This document shows, piece after piece, positions 26,109 to 35,037 of a DNA stretch of 64,000 nt; the stretch's first letter is position 1, and each line of letters starts with the position of its first letter. A program made the translations under genes and the position numbers. Source of the DNA: Sporosarcina sp. P32b (GTDB lineage Bacteria > Bacillota > Bacilli > Bacillales_A > Planococcaceae); the NCBI RefSeq assembly GCF_002743335.1, contig NZ_PDZB01000005.1, positions 62,001 through 126,000 on the forward strand, written 5' to 3'. The notes under the pieces are model-generated. The model did not search any database. It was not told where the DNA came from and saw only the letters and a program-made list of their open reading frames with translations.

Positions 26109-26303
26109 ATGAATGGACAAAATCGTTCAGATGTAAAACCTGGGTTACGTGTAGCTGTTATTTTAAAGAAAGATCAGCGTAGTGGAGTGAAAACAGAAGG
26201 TGTTGTCAAAGATTTGTTGACCAATTCCAGCTTCCATCCACACGGTATTAAAGTGCGACTTGAAGACGGACAAGTTGGACGCGTAGCAGAAATATTAGGA
26301 TAA
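26109..26303 (+). CDS. ywbE: YwbE family protein
   Basis: A 64-residue protein, DVKPGLRVAVILKKDQRSG...GVVKDLLTNS...HPHGIKVRLEDGQVGRV, is the whole YwbE family unit, a small beta-barrel-like protein of unknown role. ATG 26109 follows AGAGGAGAG. The long upstream open frame overlaps ytoQ and is spurious. Confidence 0.9.
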   Translation: MNGQNRSDVKPGLRVAVILKKDQRSGVKTEGVVKDLLTNSSFHPHGIKVRLEDGQVGRVAEILG

Positions 26304-26343
26304 TAGAAAAAAGAGAGAGGGGAACCCCTCTCTTTTTTCTATT
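26302..26343. terminator. Bidirectional terminator between ywbE and the YbjQ gene
   Basis: Arms of about 19-21 bp (A-rich then GAGAGAGGGG, with CCCCTCTC then T-rich) and a 2-nt apparent spacer. It begins at the ywbE stop and serves both genes. Confidence 0.88.
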
Positions 26344-26348
26344 AATGA

Positions 26349-26672
26349 TTATTCTCCATCCCGATACGTAACAGCTGTACCGGTGGCGATACACATCATC
26401 ATGCCTTCACGTACCATTTCGAAATCTAAGTCTACACCGATGACAGCATTCGCCCCCATAGCACTCGCTTTCTGGGACATTTCATCAATGGCTGTTTGAC
26501 GTGCTTCAGTTAGTTTGCTTTCATAAGCAGCGCTGCGTCCACCTACAATATCGGTGACAGATGCAAAAATATCTCGTACGATATTTGCTCCCATGATAGT
26601 TTCTCCTGATACGATCCCGTGATACGTTTCAATTGTCCGGCCTTGTAGCATGTTAGTTGTCGTGTGTAACAT
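26349..26672 (-). CDS. YbjQ family (UPF0145) protein
   Basis: A 107-residue protein with [34 protein letters not shown] and [13 protein letters not shown], the YbjQ family, thought from structure to be a pentameric heavy-metal-binding-like domain with no proven function. ATG is preceded by a GGGGGA site. The first seven residues may be optional since a second Met follows. Confidence 0.9.
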   Translation of the reverse strand: MLHTTTNMLQGRTIETYHGIVSGETIMGANIVRDIFASVTDIVGGRSAAYESKLTEARQTAIDEMSQKASAMGANAVIGVDLDFEMVREGMMMCIATGTAVTYRDGE

Positions 26673-26838
26673 TCGATCTCCCCCTTTGGTTTATATATAT
26701 ACGTTATGATAGAACGAATGGTTTCAAATAAATGTAAAGTGTGAAAATAAAACGTTTATTTGTTCTGTGTCAAATGAAGTAATTTCCCAGGGAATCGTAT
26801 CGAAAAATAGTCATATTCTACGAGTCTCGAAATAAAGG

Positions 26839-26867
26839 TTCAAAGCTCGCTACCTATCAGGTAGTAT
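26839..26867 (+). promoter_or_regulatory. Promoter of putP with palindrome in the spacer
   Basis: TTCAAA (26839-26844), 17-bp spacer, TAGTAT (26862-26867). CTACCT-ATC-AGGTAG (26850-26864) fills the spacer and enters the -10 box, a candidate operator or activator site. Confidence 0.5.
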
Positions 26868-26899
26868 GAGTACATAGATAGAAAAAAGGAGATGATAGT

Positions 26900-28381
26900 A
26901 TGACAGAACAAATGTATCAGCTTATTTCCATAATCGTTTATATGGCGGCTATGCTGTTCATTGGTTGGTATGCGTTCAAACGTACATCGAACCTGACGGA
27001 TTATATGCTTGGTGGACGTTCACTCGGACCGGCTGTTACAGCACTGAGTGCGGGAGCTTCCGATATGTCGGGTTGGCTTTTGATGGGATTACCGGGCGCA
27101 ATTTATTTAAGTGGATTAGGTGAAATATGGTTGGCGATTGGCTTGACGGTAGGTGCTTATTTGAACTGGTTGTTTGTGGCACCACGTTTACGTGCCTATA
27201 CACAAGTCTCGAATAACTCTATCACGATTCCGAGTTTTCTCGAGAACAGATTAAAAGATACTTCTCGTTTACTACGAGTAGCTTCAGGAATCATTATCTT
27301 GTCATTCTTCACGTTCTACGTATCTTCAGGTATGGTAGCGGGTGGTAAGTTCTTCCAAAGTTCATTTGGATTAGAGTATCATACGGGGCTTATTATTGTA
27401 TCAGTAGTCGTGCTAGCTTATACGTTATTTGGTGGATTCTTAGCCGTCAGTTATACTGATTTTGTTCAAGGATTGATTATGTTTTTAGCGTTAATTTTAG
27501 TGCCTTCATTTGGTATTTTCATTACAGGTGGATTTTCTGAAACAGCGGCGAGTATTAGAGAAGTTGATCCTTCGCTGTTTAACTTTGTATCAGGTGTGAG
27601 TGTAGTAGGTATCATTTCTTCGCTTGCATGGGGACTCGGTTACTTTGGGCAACCGCATATTATCGTCCGTTTTATGGCAATCAGCTCAGTTAAAGAGACA
27701 AAAAGTGCAAGACGGATAGGGATTGGTTGGATGATACTAAGTTTGATTGGTGCAATTTCTACTGCATTAATCGGTATCGCGTATTTTCAGCAAAATAGCG
27801 CGGACTTAGCGGATCCAGAAACAGTCTTTATTGTTCTAGGACAGATTATCTTCCATCCGCTAATTGCAGGCATTATGCTAGCTGCAGTCTTGGCAGCTAT
27901 CATGAGTACGATATCCTCCCAATTGATTGTGACTTCCTCTGCGTTGATTGAAGACTTGTATAAAGCGGTTTTCAAAACAAATGCTACGGATAGTCGTTAT
28001 GTATTTTTAGGTCGTCTAGCTGTTCTGCTCGTGACGATTGTCGCAATGGTGCTCGCTTGGCCAAATAAAGAATCTGTCTTGAAGTTGGTTTCGTTTGCTT
28101 GGGCAGGTTTTGGTGGGGCATTCGGTCCTATCATCCTTTTATCATTATATTGGAGAAAATTAACGGCTAAAGGTGCGCTATACGGTATGATCACTGGTGC
28201 AATTACAGTCGGTATTTGGGGTAACGTCAAGTTCTTATCGAGTTCATTATATGAAATCGTTCCAGGGTTTGTGATTTGTCTTCTTGTTGCGGTTGTAGTA
28301 AGTAAAATAACGTATAAACATGACTCGGTTATTGAAAAAGAGTTTGATGATACAATAGAGTTAATTGAAGAAGGAAAATAA
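26900..28381 (+). CDS. putP: Sodium/proline symporter PutP
   Basis: A 493-residue SSS-family transporter with about 13 membrane helices that couples proline uptake to Na+. Landmarks: DYMLGGRSLGPAVTALSAGASDMSGWLLMG in the first helices, GGFLAVSYTDFVQG and GLGYFGQPHIIVRFMAI. The specificity is by family resemblance; osmoprotective (OpuE-like) or catabolic roles are both possible. No proline dehydrogenase gene is adjacent. ATG follows AAAGGAGATG. Confidence 0.9.
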   Translation: MTEQMYQLISIIVYMAAMLFIGWYAFKRTSNLTDYMLGGRSLGPAVTALSAGASDMSGWLLMGLPGAIYLSGLGEIWLAIGLTVGAYLNWLFVAPRLRAYTQVSNNSITIPSFLENRLKDTSRLLRVASGIIILSFFTFYVSSGMVAGGKFFQSSFGLEYHTGLIIVSVVVLAYTLFGGFLAVSYTDFVQGLIMFLALILVPSFGIFITGGFSETAASIREVDPSLFNFVSGVSVVGIISSLAWGLGYFGQPHIIVRFMAISSVKETKSARRIGIGWMILSLIGAISTALIGIAYFQQNSADLADPETVFIVLGQIIFHPLIAGIMLAAVLAAIMSTISSQLIVTSSALIEDLYKAVFKTNATDSRYVFLGRLAVLLVTIVAMVLAWPNKESVLKLVSFAWAGFGGAFGPIILLSLYWRKLTAKGALYGMITGAITVGIWGNVKFLSSSLYEIVPGFVICLLVAVVVSKITYKHDSVIEKEFDDTIELIEEGK

Positions 28382-28384
28382 ACG

Positions 28385-28425
28385 AAAAGAGCTATCCTGC
28401 ACAGTGTGCACGGATAGCTCTTTTT
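28385..28425. terminator. Bidirectional terminator between putP and the SLH gene
   Basis: AAAAGAGCTATCC pairs with GGATAGCTCTTTTT (stem core 28389-28397 with 28412-28420) and the interior GCACA/TGTGC extends it. Confidence 0.88.
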
Positions 28426-28432
28426 GTATATT

Positions 28433-30667
28433 TTATAATGCGTCGGTAACTTCATCGCCATCGGGTAAATACTCGTACAATCCAATATCTTTCAAGCCTT
28501 TTTTAATCTTCGTCGTATAGCCGAGTTTTTCATTGGATAAGAAGGTGGCTTTAGAAATAATTAGTTGCTTTAGCGTAGGCAAGTAACTAGGATCAATTTG
28601 TTGCCAAAGTTGATAGGACTCAATTAAATCTTCTAGCGTCAGATGTTTATAATCATCGCCTTCGAAAGTGGATTCTGGAGAGATTTTATACCAAATATCT
28701 CCGGAATCACGAATCCATTTATCTTTTTGATAGACGATGGCTCGCTGGATATTACGTGCGGTTTGAAGATATCTCCAATCCCCGAACTCCTGGTAAGACA
28801 TGAGTAAAATATTCATACCACCGAGTGCATGGTTCATGGATGTATGGGTAGTGACTTGCTGTTTTATTGGAAAGTAGTCTGCAATATAATACGCATCACT
28901 GGCTACTCGATTAATATTACCTTTACCTTGCTGGGAAACGAGAAGGTCAGCATAATCACGCAGTGGTTCATTCGCAGAAGGAATTCCAAACTCATCGCCG
29001 ATATTATAATAGAATAAAGCGATTTGTTCATTGAAACGCGTATCAATAAATGGTGCGTGAATATCATATAAGTTTTTAAGATACGTACTTGTTACTTCCG
29101 TTTCCCAGTAGTCTTTGTCCTGCTTGAAGTTTTTCAAGTTGACGAAGGCATTATAGACCAGATTCTCATAGTACCGTCCTTTATTTTCATGATAAAGTGT
29201 CAATGCGCGATCTTCTTTAAGCATCAATAAATTTCGACCGTAGTTTTGACCTGTAACGGGCATCGGTTCAGTCGAGTCAGCCAATTTATTATACGAGCCT
29301 TCAGCTGTGTACCACTTATTCCGCTTTTTGTGATTCTGACTAGTTTCTCTCATCCACTTGAATATATCATTCTTTGAATTAAACAACTGCTCGTCTGAAT
29401 CGACATACCAGTGGTCAGCAATTTCCCCTGTGTTGGCGTGTAGTGTATAAGAGGATAGCAGTGTTTTTCCAGCTAATGCATAGGAGAAATTCTCTTGCTC
29501 TTCAAGAAGTTCACGCGAGACGCTTTGTTCGTTATTATCATAGCGAAGGGATAATTTTTTGGATTGATAAGCCTGTCCAATCATCCGCTCTTCTACTGTG
29601 CCATCTGTCTTGATGAAGCGCAACAGACCTGTCGGATAAGTGGTCATATCAGCATCAGCCAAATCTGTGTTTTCACGCATGAGTGGATAGCGATCATAGC
29701 GTAATAAATTAATACGCGCAACATCCTCTTCCTTTTGAAGTACTTCTACCGTAATAGATTCGTCTGTTGGATTATTTAGTTCCGAGAATACAAATACATC
29801 TTTATTAGGTAATTCACGAACAGTTAATTTAATTTCTGCTCCTTCTTTTCCAACGGCATACGTATAGGTACTATCACGTGAAAACCCATAATCAGTTTGT
29901 GTAAATTCTTTATATTCAAAGGCATCCTTGGAGCGCAAATAAAGAGGGTGTGTACTGAACGGAACACTTCCTAAATAAGTATCGGGAACACTTTTTCTAT
30001 AGGTAACAGACTCTTCCGGAGTGGAAAGTGTGAACTGCTTTGGTTGCTTAATACGATTAGTTTCTACTAGTATCCGGTGCAATGCTTTTGAAAAGTATGC
30101 TCTGGATACGAGCGAGTCGCCGTAATGAAGAAACTCCTCTACTTGAGGAAACGTATAAACAGGAATGTTTTTCAGCGTTGATCTATCCAAACTAGAAGGC
30201 CAGCTAGTAGATAACACTTTACCAAAGTCCTTTTCCATATCAAAAGCCGTAATGAATGAATTCCATAGTTCTGTCTTCGTCAATGGTTCGTCAAAGCCAA
30301 AAACACCTTGTTTGCTTGGTTGAATCCAGCCGTTCTCGACAGCGGTCGAAGCAAAACGTGCTTTATCCGATCCCCATGCGATATCTGAAAATCCATAAGA
30401 TTTATCAATAAATTTTGATCCGAAAATTTTAGATAAAGAGACAGCAGCTTGACCCTTTGTTAGCGGTGTTTCAGGATGGAACTGCATATCGAAATTGCCT
30501 GTAATGATTTTCATTTCATCCAGCTGCATTATTTCATTTTTCGCCCAGTGATGATTAGGGACATCTATATATTTTATATCTGTCGTTTGTGCGCTGACAG
30601 GCTGAATGGAACAAATGAAAAGTAGTGCTAGTAAACCCATTGCGGTATTCCATTTTCTCACGTTCAT
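28433..30667 (-). CDS. Secreted S-layer-homology protein with unknown C-terminal domain
   Basis: About 744 residues: signal peptide (about 8-28, ending PVSA), then SLH domains (YIDVPNHHWAKNEIMQLDEMK; FSDIAWGSDKARFASTAVE; a third, weaker), which bind pyruvylated secondary wall polymers, then about 550 residues I cannot assign. The C-terminal 200 residues are rich in paired helices with Trp/Tyr (NALGGMNILLMSYQEFGDW, GDIWYKISPES), suggesting an alpha/alpha toroid as in some polysaccharide-active enzymes (inference). The start is ATG 30667, very near GGAGG; GTG 30661 has a better 8-bp gap. Confidence 0.8.
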   Translation of the reverse strand: MNVRKWNTAMGLLALLFICSIQPVSAQTTDIKYIDVPNHHWAKNEIMQLDEMKIITGNFDMQFHPETPLTKGQAAVSLSKIFGSKFIDKSYGFSDIAWGSDKARFASTAVENGWIQPSKQGVFGFDEPLTKTELWNSFITAFDMEKDFGKVLSTSWPSSLDRSTLKNIPVYTFPQVEEFLHYGDSLVSRAYFSKALHRILVETNRIKQPKQFTLSTPEESVTYRKSVPDTYLGSVPFSTHPLYLRSKDAFEYKEFTQTDYGFSRDSTYTYAVGKEGAEIKLTVRELPNKDVFVFSELNNPTDESITVEVLQKEEDVARINLLRYDRYPLMRENTDLADADMTTYPTGLLRFIKTDGTVEERMIGQAYQSKKLSLRYDNNEQSVSRELLEEQENFSYALAGKTLLSSYTLHANTGEIADHWYVDSDEQLFNSKNDIFKWMRETSQNHKKRNKWYTAEGSYNKLADSTEPMPVTGQNYGRNLLMLKEDRALTLYHENKGRYYENLVYNAFVNLKNFKQDKDYWETEVTSTYLKNLYDIHAPFIDTRFNEQIALFYYNIGDEFGIPSANEPLRDYADLLVSQQGKGNINRVASDAYYIADYFPIKQQVTTHTSMNHALGGMNILLMSYQEFGDWRYLQTARNIQRAIVYQKDKWIRDSGDIWYKISPESTFEGDDYKHLTLEDLIESYQLWQQIDPSYLPTLKQLIISKATFLSNEKLGYTTKIKKGLKDIGLYEYLPDGDEVTDAL

Positions 30668-30807
30668 AACCTCCACCTAAATGTTGCTTCAATACTCTAG
30701 TATACCCCAAAATAAATCATAACGACAACGTAGGAAGCAAATAGGGACATATGATACAATCGGAATAGAATGACTACTATAAAGATGATAATAGAGGAGG
30801 TTTCTAT

Positions 30808-31992
30808 ATGAATAAAGAACAGTTTTTAGAGCGTTATGCAATTGATCGAAAGGGTACGAACTCGCTGAAATGGGACAAGCTTGAGGAACGTTTCGGTGAT
30901 GCAGATTTACTTGCTGCCTGGGTAGCGGATATGGAGTTTAAAGCACCAGAGCAAGTGATAGAGGCATTGAAAGAAAAAGTGGATTTTGGGGTGTTCGGCT
31001 ATACATATGCACCTGAATCATATTTTGAAGCGTTTATTAATTGGGAACGTGAGCGTCATGGTTATGAAGTGAAAGAAGAATGGATGCGTTTTTCGACAGG
31101 CGTCGTGACGGCATTATACTGGTTTGTAAATGCATTTACAAAACCTCAGGATGCAGTGATTATTCTATCCCCGGTCTATTATCCTTTCGCCAACGCAGTG
31201 AAAGATACGGGTCGTACACTGATAAGTAGCGAACTTATTAATACGGAAGGTATTTACACAATCGATTTTGAAGACTTTGAAAAGCAAATAATCGAGAATG
31301 ACGTGAAACTATTCATTCATTGTACACCGCATAATCCCGTTGGCCGTGTATGGACGGCAGAGGAAGCGGAAAAACTCCTGTCAATCTGTGAACAGCATGA
31401 CGTGTTGATTGTATCGGATGAAATCCATCATGATATGACGTTTGGCGATCATACACATATACCATCTGCAATTGTCTCTGGAGGGAAGTACGCAGAGCGT
31501 GTTATTACGGTAACTTCTGCTTCGAAAACATTCAACTTGGCAGGCTTGTTAACATCCCAGATCATTATTGAAAATGAAGCGTTACTAAAGCAGTTCGATA
31601 CGTATGTGAATTCCGTGAATCAAACAGAAGTCAATATGCTAGGAATGACGGCTGCAGAAGCGGCTTATAATCATGGGGTGGACTGGCTTGAAGGGTTACG
31701 AGAAGTCGTGAAATCTAATGAACGCTATGCGGTTGAACAGTTCGCAGAGCATGCGCCTAAGTTAATCGTTACGCCGTTAGAGGGAACGTACTTATTATGG
31801 ATTGACTTGCGTGCACATATCCAGCCGGATGGTGTAAAGGAATTCGTACAAGATACATGTAAACTAGCAATTGACTACGGAGAGTGGTTTGGGGAAAACT
31901 CAAAAGGCTTCATTCGTTTGAACCTTGGAACGAAACCACATTATATTAAGCAAGCAGTGGATACTATCATCGAGCACTTGCCCCAATCATAA
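30808..31992 (+). CDS. patB: MalY/PatB-type cystathionine beta-lyase / aminotransferase
   Basis: A 394-residue fold-type I PLP enzyme. TPHNPVGRVW, SDEIHHDMTF and the Schiff-base lysine motif SASKTFNLAG are present, all typical of MalY/PatB C-S lyases, which cleave cystathionine or other cysteine S-conjugates to thiol, pyruvate and ammonia. Start ATG after AGAGGAGG. Monocistronic between terminators. PatB is by similarity; another C-S substrate is possible. Confidence 0.88.
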   Translation: MNKEQFLERYAIDRKGTNSLKWDKLEERFGDADLLAAWVADMEFKAPEQVIEALKEKVDFGVFGYTYAPESYFEAFINWERERHGYEVKEEWMRFSTGVVTALYWFVNAFTKPQDAVIILSPVYYPFANAVKDTGRTLISSELINTEGIYTIDFEDFEKQIIENDVKLFIHCTPHNPVGRVWTAEEAEKLLSICEQHDVLIVSDEIHHDMTFGDHTHIPSAIVSGGKYAERVITVTSASKTFNLAGLLTSQIIIENEALLKQFDTYVNSVNQTEVNMLGMTAAEAAYNHGVDWLEGLREVVKSNERYAVEQFAEHAPKLIVTPLEGTYLLWIDLRAHIQPDGVKEFVQDTCKLAIDYGEWFGENSKGFIRLNLGTKPHYIKQAVDTIIEHLPQS

Positions 31993-32000
31993 GTAATATA

Positions 32001-32043
32001 AAAAGATCACCGCTTCGTCAATATGACGTAGAGGTGATCTTTT
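32001..32043. terminator. Bidirectional terminator between patB and the methyltransferase gene
   Basis: AAAAGATCACC (32001-32011) pairs with GGTGATCTTTT (32033-32043), with an inner CGTCA/TGACG extension. Confidence 0.88.
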
Positions 32044-32048
32044 CGCTA

Positions 32049-33242
32049 TTATATACTGTAATTGTCATTTGTCGGTAGAAAACCAAGCAAAGGCTTTAGT
32101 TCATTCTCCAGGAAAGGCTTCGCCTGCAACATATTCCTGAATGCTGTGTAACGATCAATTTGCGCAACAGTTGGTTGTTTAGTAGTCCGGTAAGCGCGTA
32201 TCAAGATGTTCTTCGGTGTGTGCTCCATATCGATGAACTCGACGAGTTGTGCTTCATAACCAACTAATGTTAGCAACTCTGCGCGGATGGAATCGGTTGC
32301 GAGTGCAGCAAAACGTTCCTTTACTAGGCCATGTTGCAACATGATATCGAGTGCCGGAGCATGAACTTGTGAAAACAGCTCATGCTGACAACAAGGAACA
32401 GATAGGATGACGGAAGCCCCCCAGTTAACTGCTTTAGCCAATGCCATATCCGTAGCCACGTCACATGCATGAAGCGTGACGACCATATCGACTGCGGTAT
32501 CCCCATCATATTCATTGATATCGCCTACTAGAAATTCCAGCTGATCGTATTGCAGATCACGTGCGATTTCTTGACATTCTTCAATGACTTCTTTTTTCAG
32601 ATCTAATCCCGTCACCCGAATATCCAGACCTTTTTCGATTCGCAAGTAATGATACAGTGCGAACGTCAAATAAGATTTACCTGATCCGAAATCGAGTATG
32701 CGAATCGGACGGTCTTTTGGCAAGTGGGAAAGCGTGTCATCAATCAGTTCGACGAAGCGATTGATCTGACGGAACTTATCATGTTTTTGATTCTTAACCT
32801 TACCTTCGGGTGTTTGAACACCAAGGCGAATGAGAAATGGGTAAGGTGTGCCTTCATGCAATGCATAATTCTTCGTACGATTATGCGCATAGTCTACTGT
32901 CTTTTCGGTATTGAGGAAAATTCGTTTAATAGAAACTTTCATCTTCTTGGATATTTGAATCTGCATCGTTTCATCTGACAAATCAATGTGGAATTGCTTA
33001 AAGTTTTCCAAAGCCTCGTGCAAGGGCTGCGCCACGTCTTCTAGCGCCACGTTGTCATGCTTCAGAACACGTTCATGTTGATATTCAAATTGAATATAAA
33101 ATTCACCTTTTAGTTCAAGCGGTTTTAATTTAATTCGCTTCACATCATTGGATTTCATTCGTGGCCCACTAATTGTGGCACGGATGAATGTTCCATCTGC
33201 CATGCGTCGCTGGAGTAGTTCCAGCACGTCATCTACTGACAT
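32049..33242 (-). CDS. Class I SAM-dependent methyltransferase (METTL25/Methyltransf_32-like)
   Basis: A 397-residue protein. The first 150 residues carry no domain I recognise. The SAM-binding motif is ILDFGSGKSYLTFALYHYL, motif II GLDLKKEV, and the LHACDVATDMALAKAV...ILSVPCCQHELF block is the signature of the METTL25-type Methyltransf_32 family. The substrate is unknown; RNA and protein substrates have both been proposed for relatives. It lies immediately downstream of the nitroreductase gene and is probably in the same leftward transcript. Confidence 0.8.
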   Translation of the reverse strand: MSVDDVLELLQRRMADGTFIRATISGPRMKSNDVKRIKLKPLELKGEFYIQFEYQHERVLKHDNVALEDVAQPLHEALENFKQFHIDLSDETMQIQISKKMKVSIKRIFLNTEKTVDYAHNRTKNYALHEGTPYPFLIRLGVQTPEGKVKNQKHDKFRQINRFVELIDDTLSHLPKDRPIRILDFGSGKSYLTFALYHYLRIEKGLDIRVTGLDLKKEVIEECQEIARDLQYDQLEFLVGDINEYDGDTAVDMVVTLHACDVATDMALAKAVNWGASVILSVPCCQHELFSQVHAPALDIMLQHGLVKERFAALATDSIRAELLTLVGYEAQLVEFIDMEHTPKNILIRAYRTTKQPTVAQIDRYTAFRNMLQAKPFLENELKPLLGFLPTNDNYSI

Positions 33243-33264
33243 TGTTTGACACTCCTGTCTGTCT

Positions 33265-33996
33265 TCAGTTCAATAAGAATCCTTGTTTTTCTAAGAATGC
33301 CTGGAGATCCGTTCTTCTTGGTGATTCAAGGAAATCGGCCATTTCTTTTGTCCACATTGCATCACGTTGATTGGAGTCACGGCTTGCATAGTATTCTTTC
33401 ATGATTTCATCATAAGCTGGTAATAGATCAGTGTACTGTTCTTCGTTATACGTGTTTTCATGCAAAACGGCTTCTACAGGTAAACGTGGTTTGACTCCAT
33501 TGGATTCATTTGGAACACCGATAGACAATCCGAATAGAGGCACAACGCCTTTCGGTAATTCCAGTACTTCTGAAATTTCTTCCATCGCATTCCGTACGCC
33601 GCCGATATAGCAAATGCCGTAGCCTTTGGATTCGGCAGCAATGACGACATTTTGTGCGAATAGACCAACGTCGACCGCGCCAACTAGCACATTCTCTACT
33701 ACGGTATAGTCGATTTCCTGACCATGTAAACGAGCAGCGTGAGATAAGCGGTTATAATCCATACAAAATACTAATACCGCACCGGCTGTATAGAATTGGC
33801 GGCGGTTCTTGGATAGCTCAGCTAATTGACCGCGTTTTTCAGTGTCTGTTACATACATTACGGTACAGGCTTGCACGAAGTGAGAACTTGCTGCGTGCTG
33901 ACCTGCTTTAACTAGTTCCATAACTGTTTCTCTTGAAATCGGCTCATCTTTGTAACGACGAACCGATGAGTGAGATTTTAATAAATCGATTACCAT
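33265..33996 (-). CDS. Oxygen-insensitive NADPH nitroreductase / flavin reductase (NfsA/NfrA-like)
   Basis: A 243-residue FMN-binding nitroreductase-family enzyme: HSSVRRYKDEPI near the start, KAGQHAASSHFVQ (FMN phosphate contact), GLFAQNVVIAAESKGYGICYIGGVRN, the NfsA/NfrA subgroup signature, and a Lys/Arg-containing C-terminus. It is expected to reduce quinones, nitro compounds or flavin with NADPH. ATG 33996 follows GGAGGGATT; the five extra residues upstream are unlikely. A reduced flavin source might serve the HpaB-like enzyme (4888-6327), but this is speculation. Confidence 0.85.
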   Translation of the reverse strand: MVIDLLKSHSSVRRYKDEPISRETVMELVKAGQHAASSHFVQACTVMYVTDTEKRGQLAELSKNRRQFYTAGAVLVFCMDYNRLSHAARLHGQEIDYTVVENVLVGAVDVGLFAQNVVIAAESKGYGICYIGGVRNAMEEISEVLELPKGVVPLFGLSIGVPNESNGVKPRLPVEAVLHENTYNEEQYTDLLPAYDEIMKEYYASRDSNQRDAMWTKEMADFLESPRRTDLQAFLEKQGFLLN

Positions 33997-34284
33997 ACAA
34001 TCCCTCCGCATTCGTTATCATCAGGACATAAATACTCCTGAAACTCTTCTTTTATCCTACACTATTCTGACCTTTCGGGAAACACTGAAGCTTATTTAGA
34101 TTGTAGCTGTTCTCATACTATGAGAGGTTATATTGCATCATTGTCTCGCATCGTATATTCGTTGTCCAAAAACAGTAGGAATGTAGCGGGACTTTCATTT
34201 ACGGGATAGGTCGGTGAATCCCGTTTGGTAAGACAGGTTTGATATGATAGAGGGAAATCATCTATTGAGGAGGGAGGGCTTACT

Positions 34285-34986
34285 ATGAAACTCGACCATA
34301 TTGTCTATTTCACCCAGAATGATGTACAGAGCATTGTTAAAGAGCAACGTGCAAAAGGTAAACGGGCAGTAGCGGGTGGACAGCATGAAGACTGGGGAAC
34401 AGCAAACGCATTATTATATGTTGATAATGCCTATATCGAATGGCTGACAGTAGAGGACGAAGACAAAGCGAGGGTGGCGGCAGCGCATTTGCCACTCATT
34501 GCACACTACTTTCATGATCAGCAATACGGAGATGGCTGGGCGAATGTATGCTTTTCGGTTGAAGATATGGAACAATGGAAAGATGAACTCGATAACAAAG
34601 GTTTCACTACAACAAAAATCCTCAATGCCTCACGAAAAACAGAAAACGGTGAGTTGCTTCGATGGAAGATGTTGTTTATCGAACAAACTGTCTCCAATGA
34701 ATTGCCGTATCCGTTTTTCATTGAATGGGAAGAACCCGAATCACAGCGAAAAGCTCGTCTCGCCAAGACTGGTGCAAGAACGACTTTCCATCCACAGCGA
34801 AAAGTTTCAGAATGTGTTTTTCATGTGGAAGAACCTTTGCAAGAAGCAGGTGAATGGGCGGTATTATTATCGCAGAAAGTCGGCGATGCACATGATATTC
34901 GAATCGGAGACATGGTCTTGCACTTTATAGAAAAAAGTGAAACGGTGCAACGTTTGGCGGAAGTTCATTTCATATCGAACGATTAG
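34285..34986 (+). CDS. VOC-superfamily (glyoxalase-like) protein
   Basis: A 233-residue protein with MKLDHIVYFTQND and GTANALLYVDNAYIEWLTVED, the Glyoxalase_3-like group (YycE/YfiE-distant). Two halves suggest paired beta-alpha-beta modules. Substrate unknown. GAGGAGGGAGG precedes the ATG. The 288 bp upstream hold only the divergent start regions; I find no clear promoter. The gene is followed by hflX after 51 bp. Confidence 0.8.
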   Translation: MKLDHIVYFTQNDVQSIVKEQRAKGKRAVAGGQHEDWGTANALLYVDNAYIEWLTVEDEDKARVAAAHLPLIAHYFHDQQYGDGWANVCFSVEDMEQWKDELDNKGFTTTKILNASRKTENGELLRWKMLFIEQTVSNELPYPFFIEWEEPESQRKARLAKTGARTTFHPQRKVSECVFHVEEPLQEAGEWAVLLSQKVGDAHDIRIGDMVLHFIEKSETVQRLAEVHFISND

Positions 34987-35037
34987 CAAACAGAACGAAG
35001 GGTAAACTATATAGAAAGATGTCGGGGGGATACTAGC

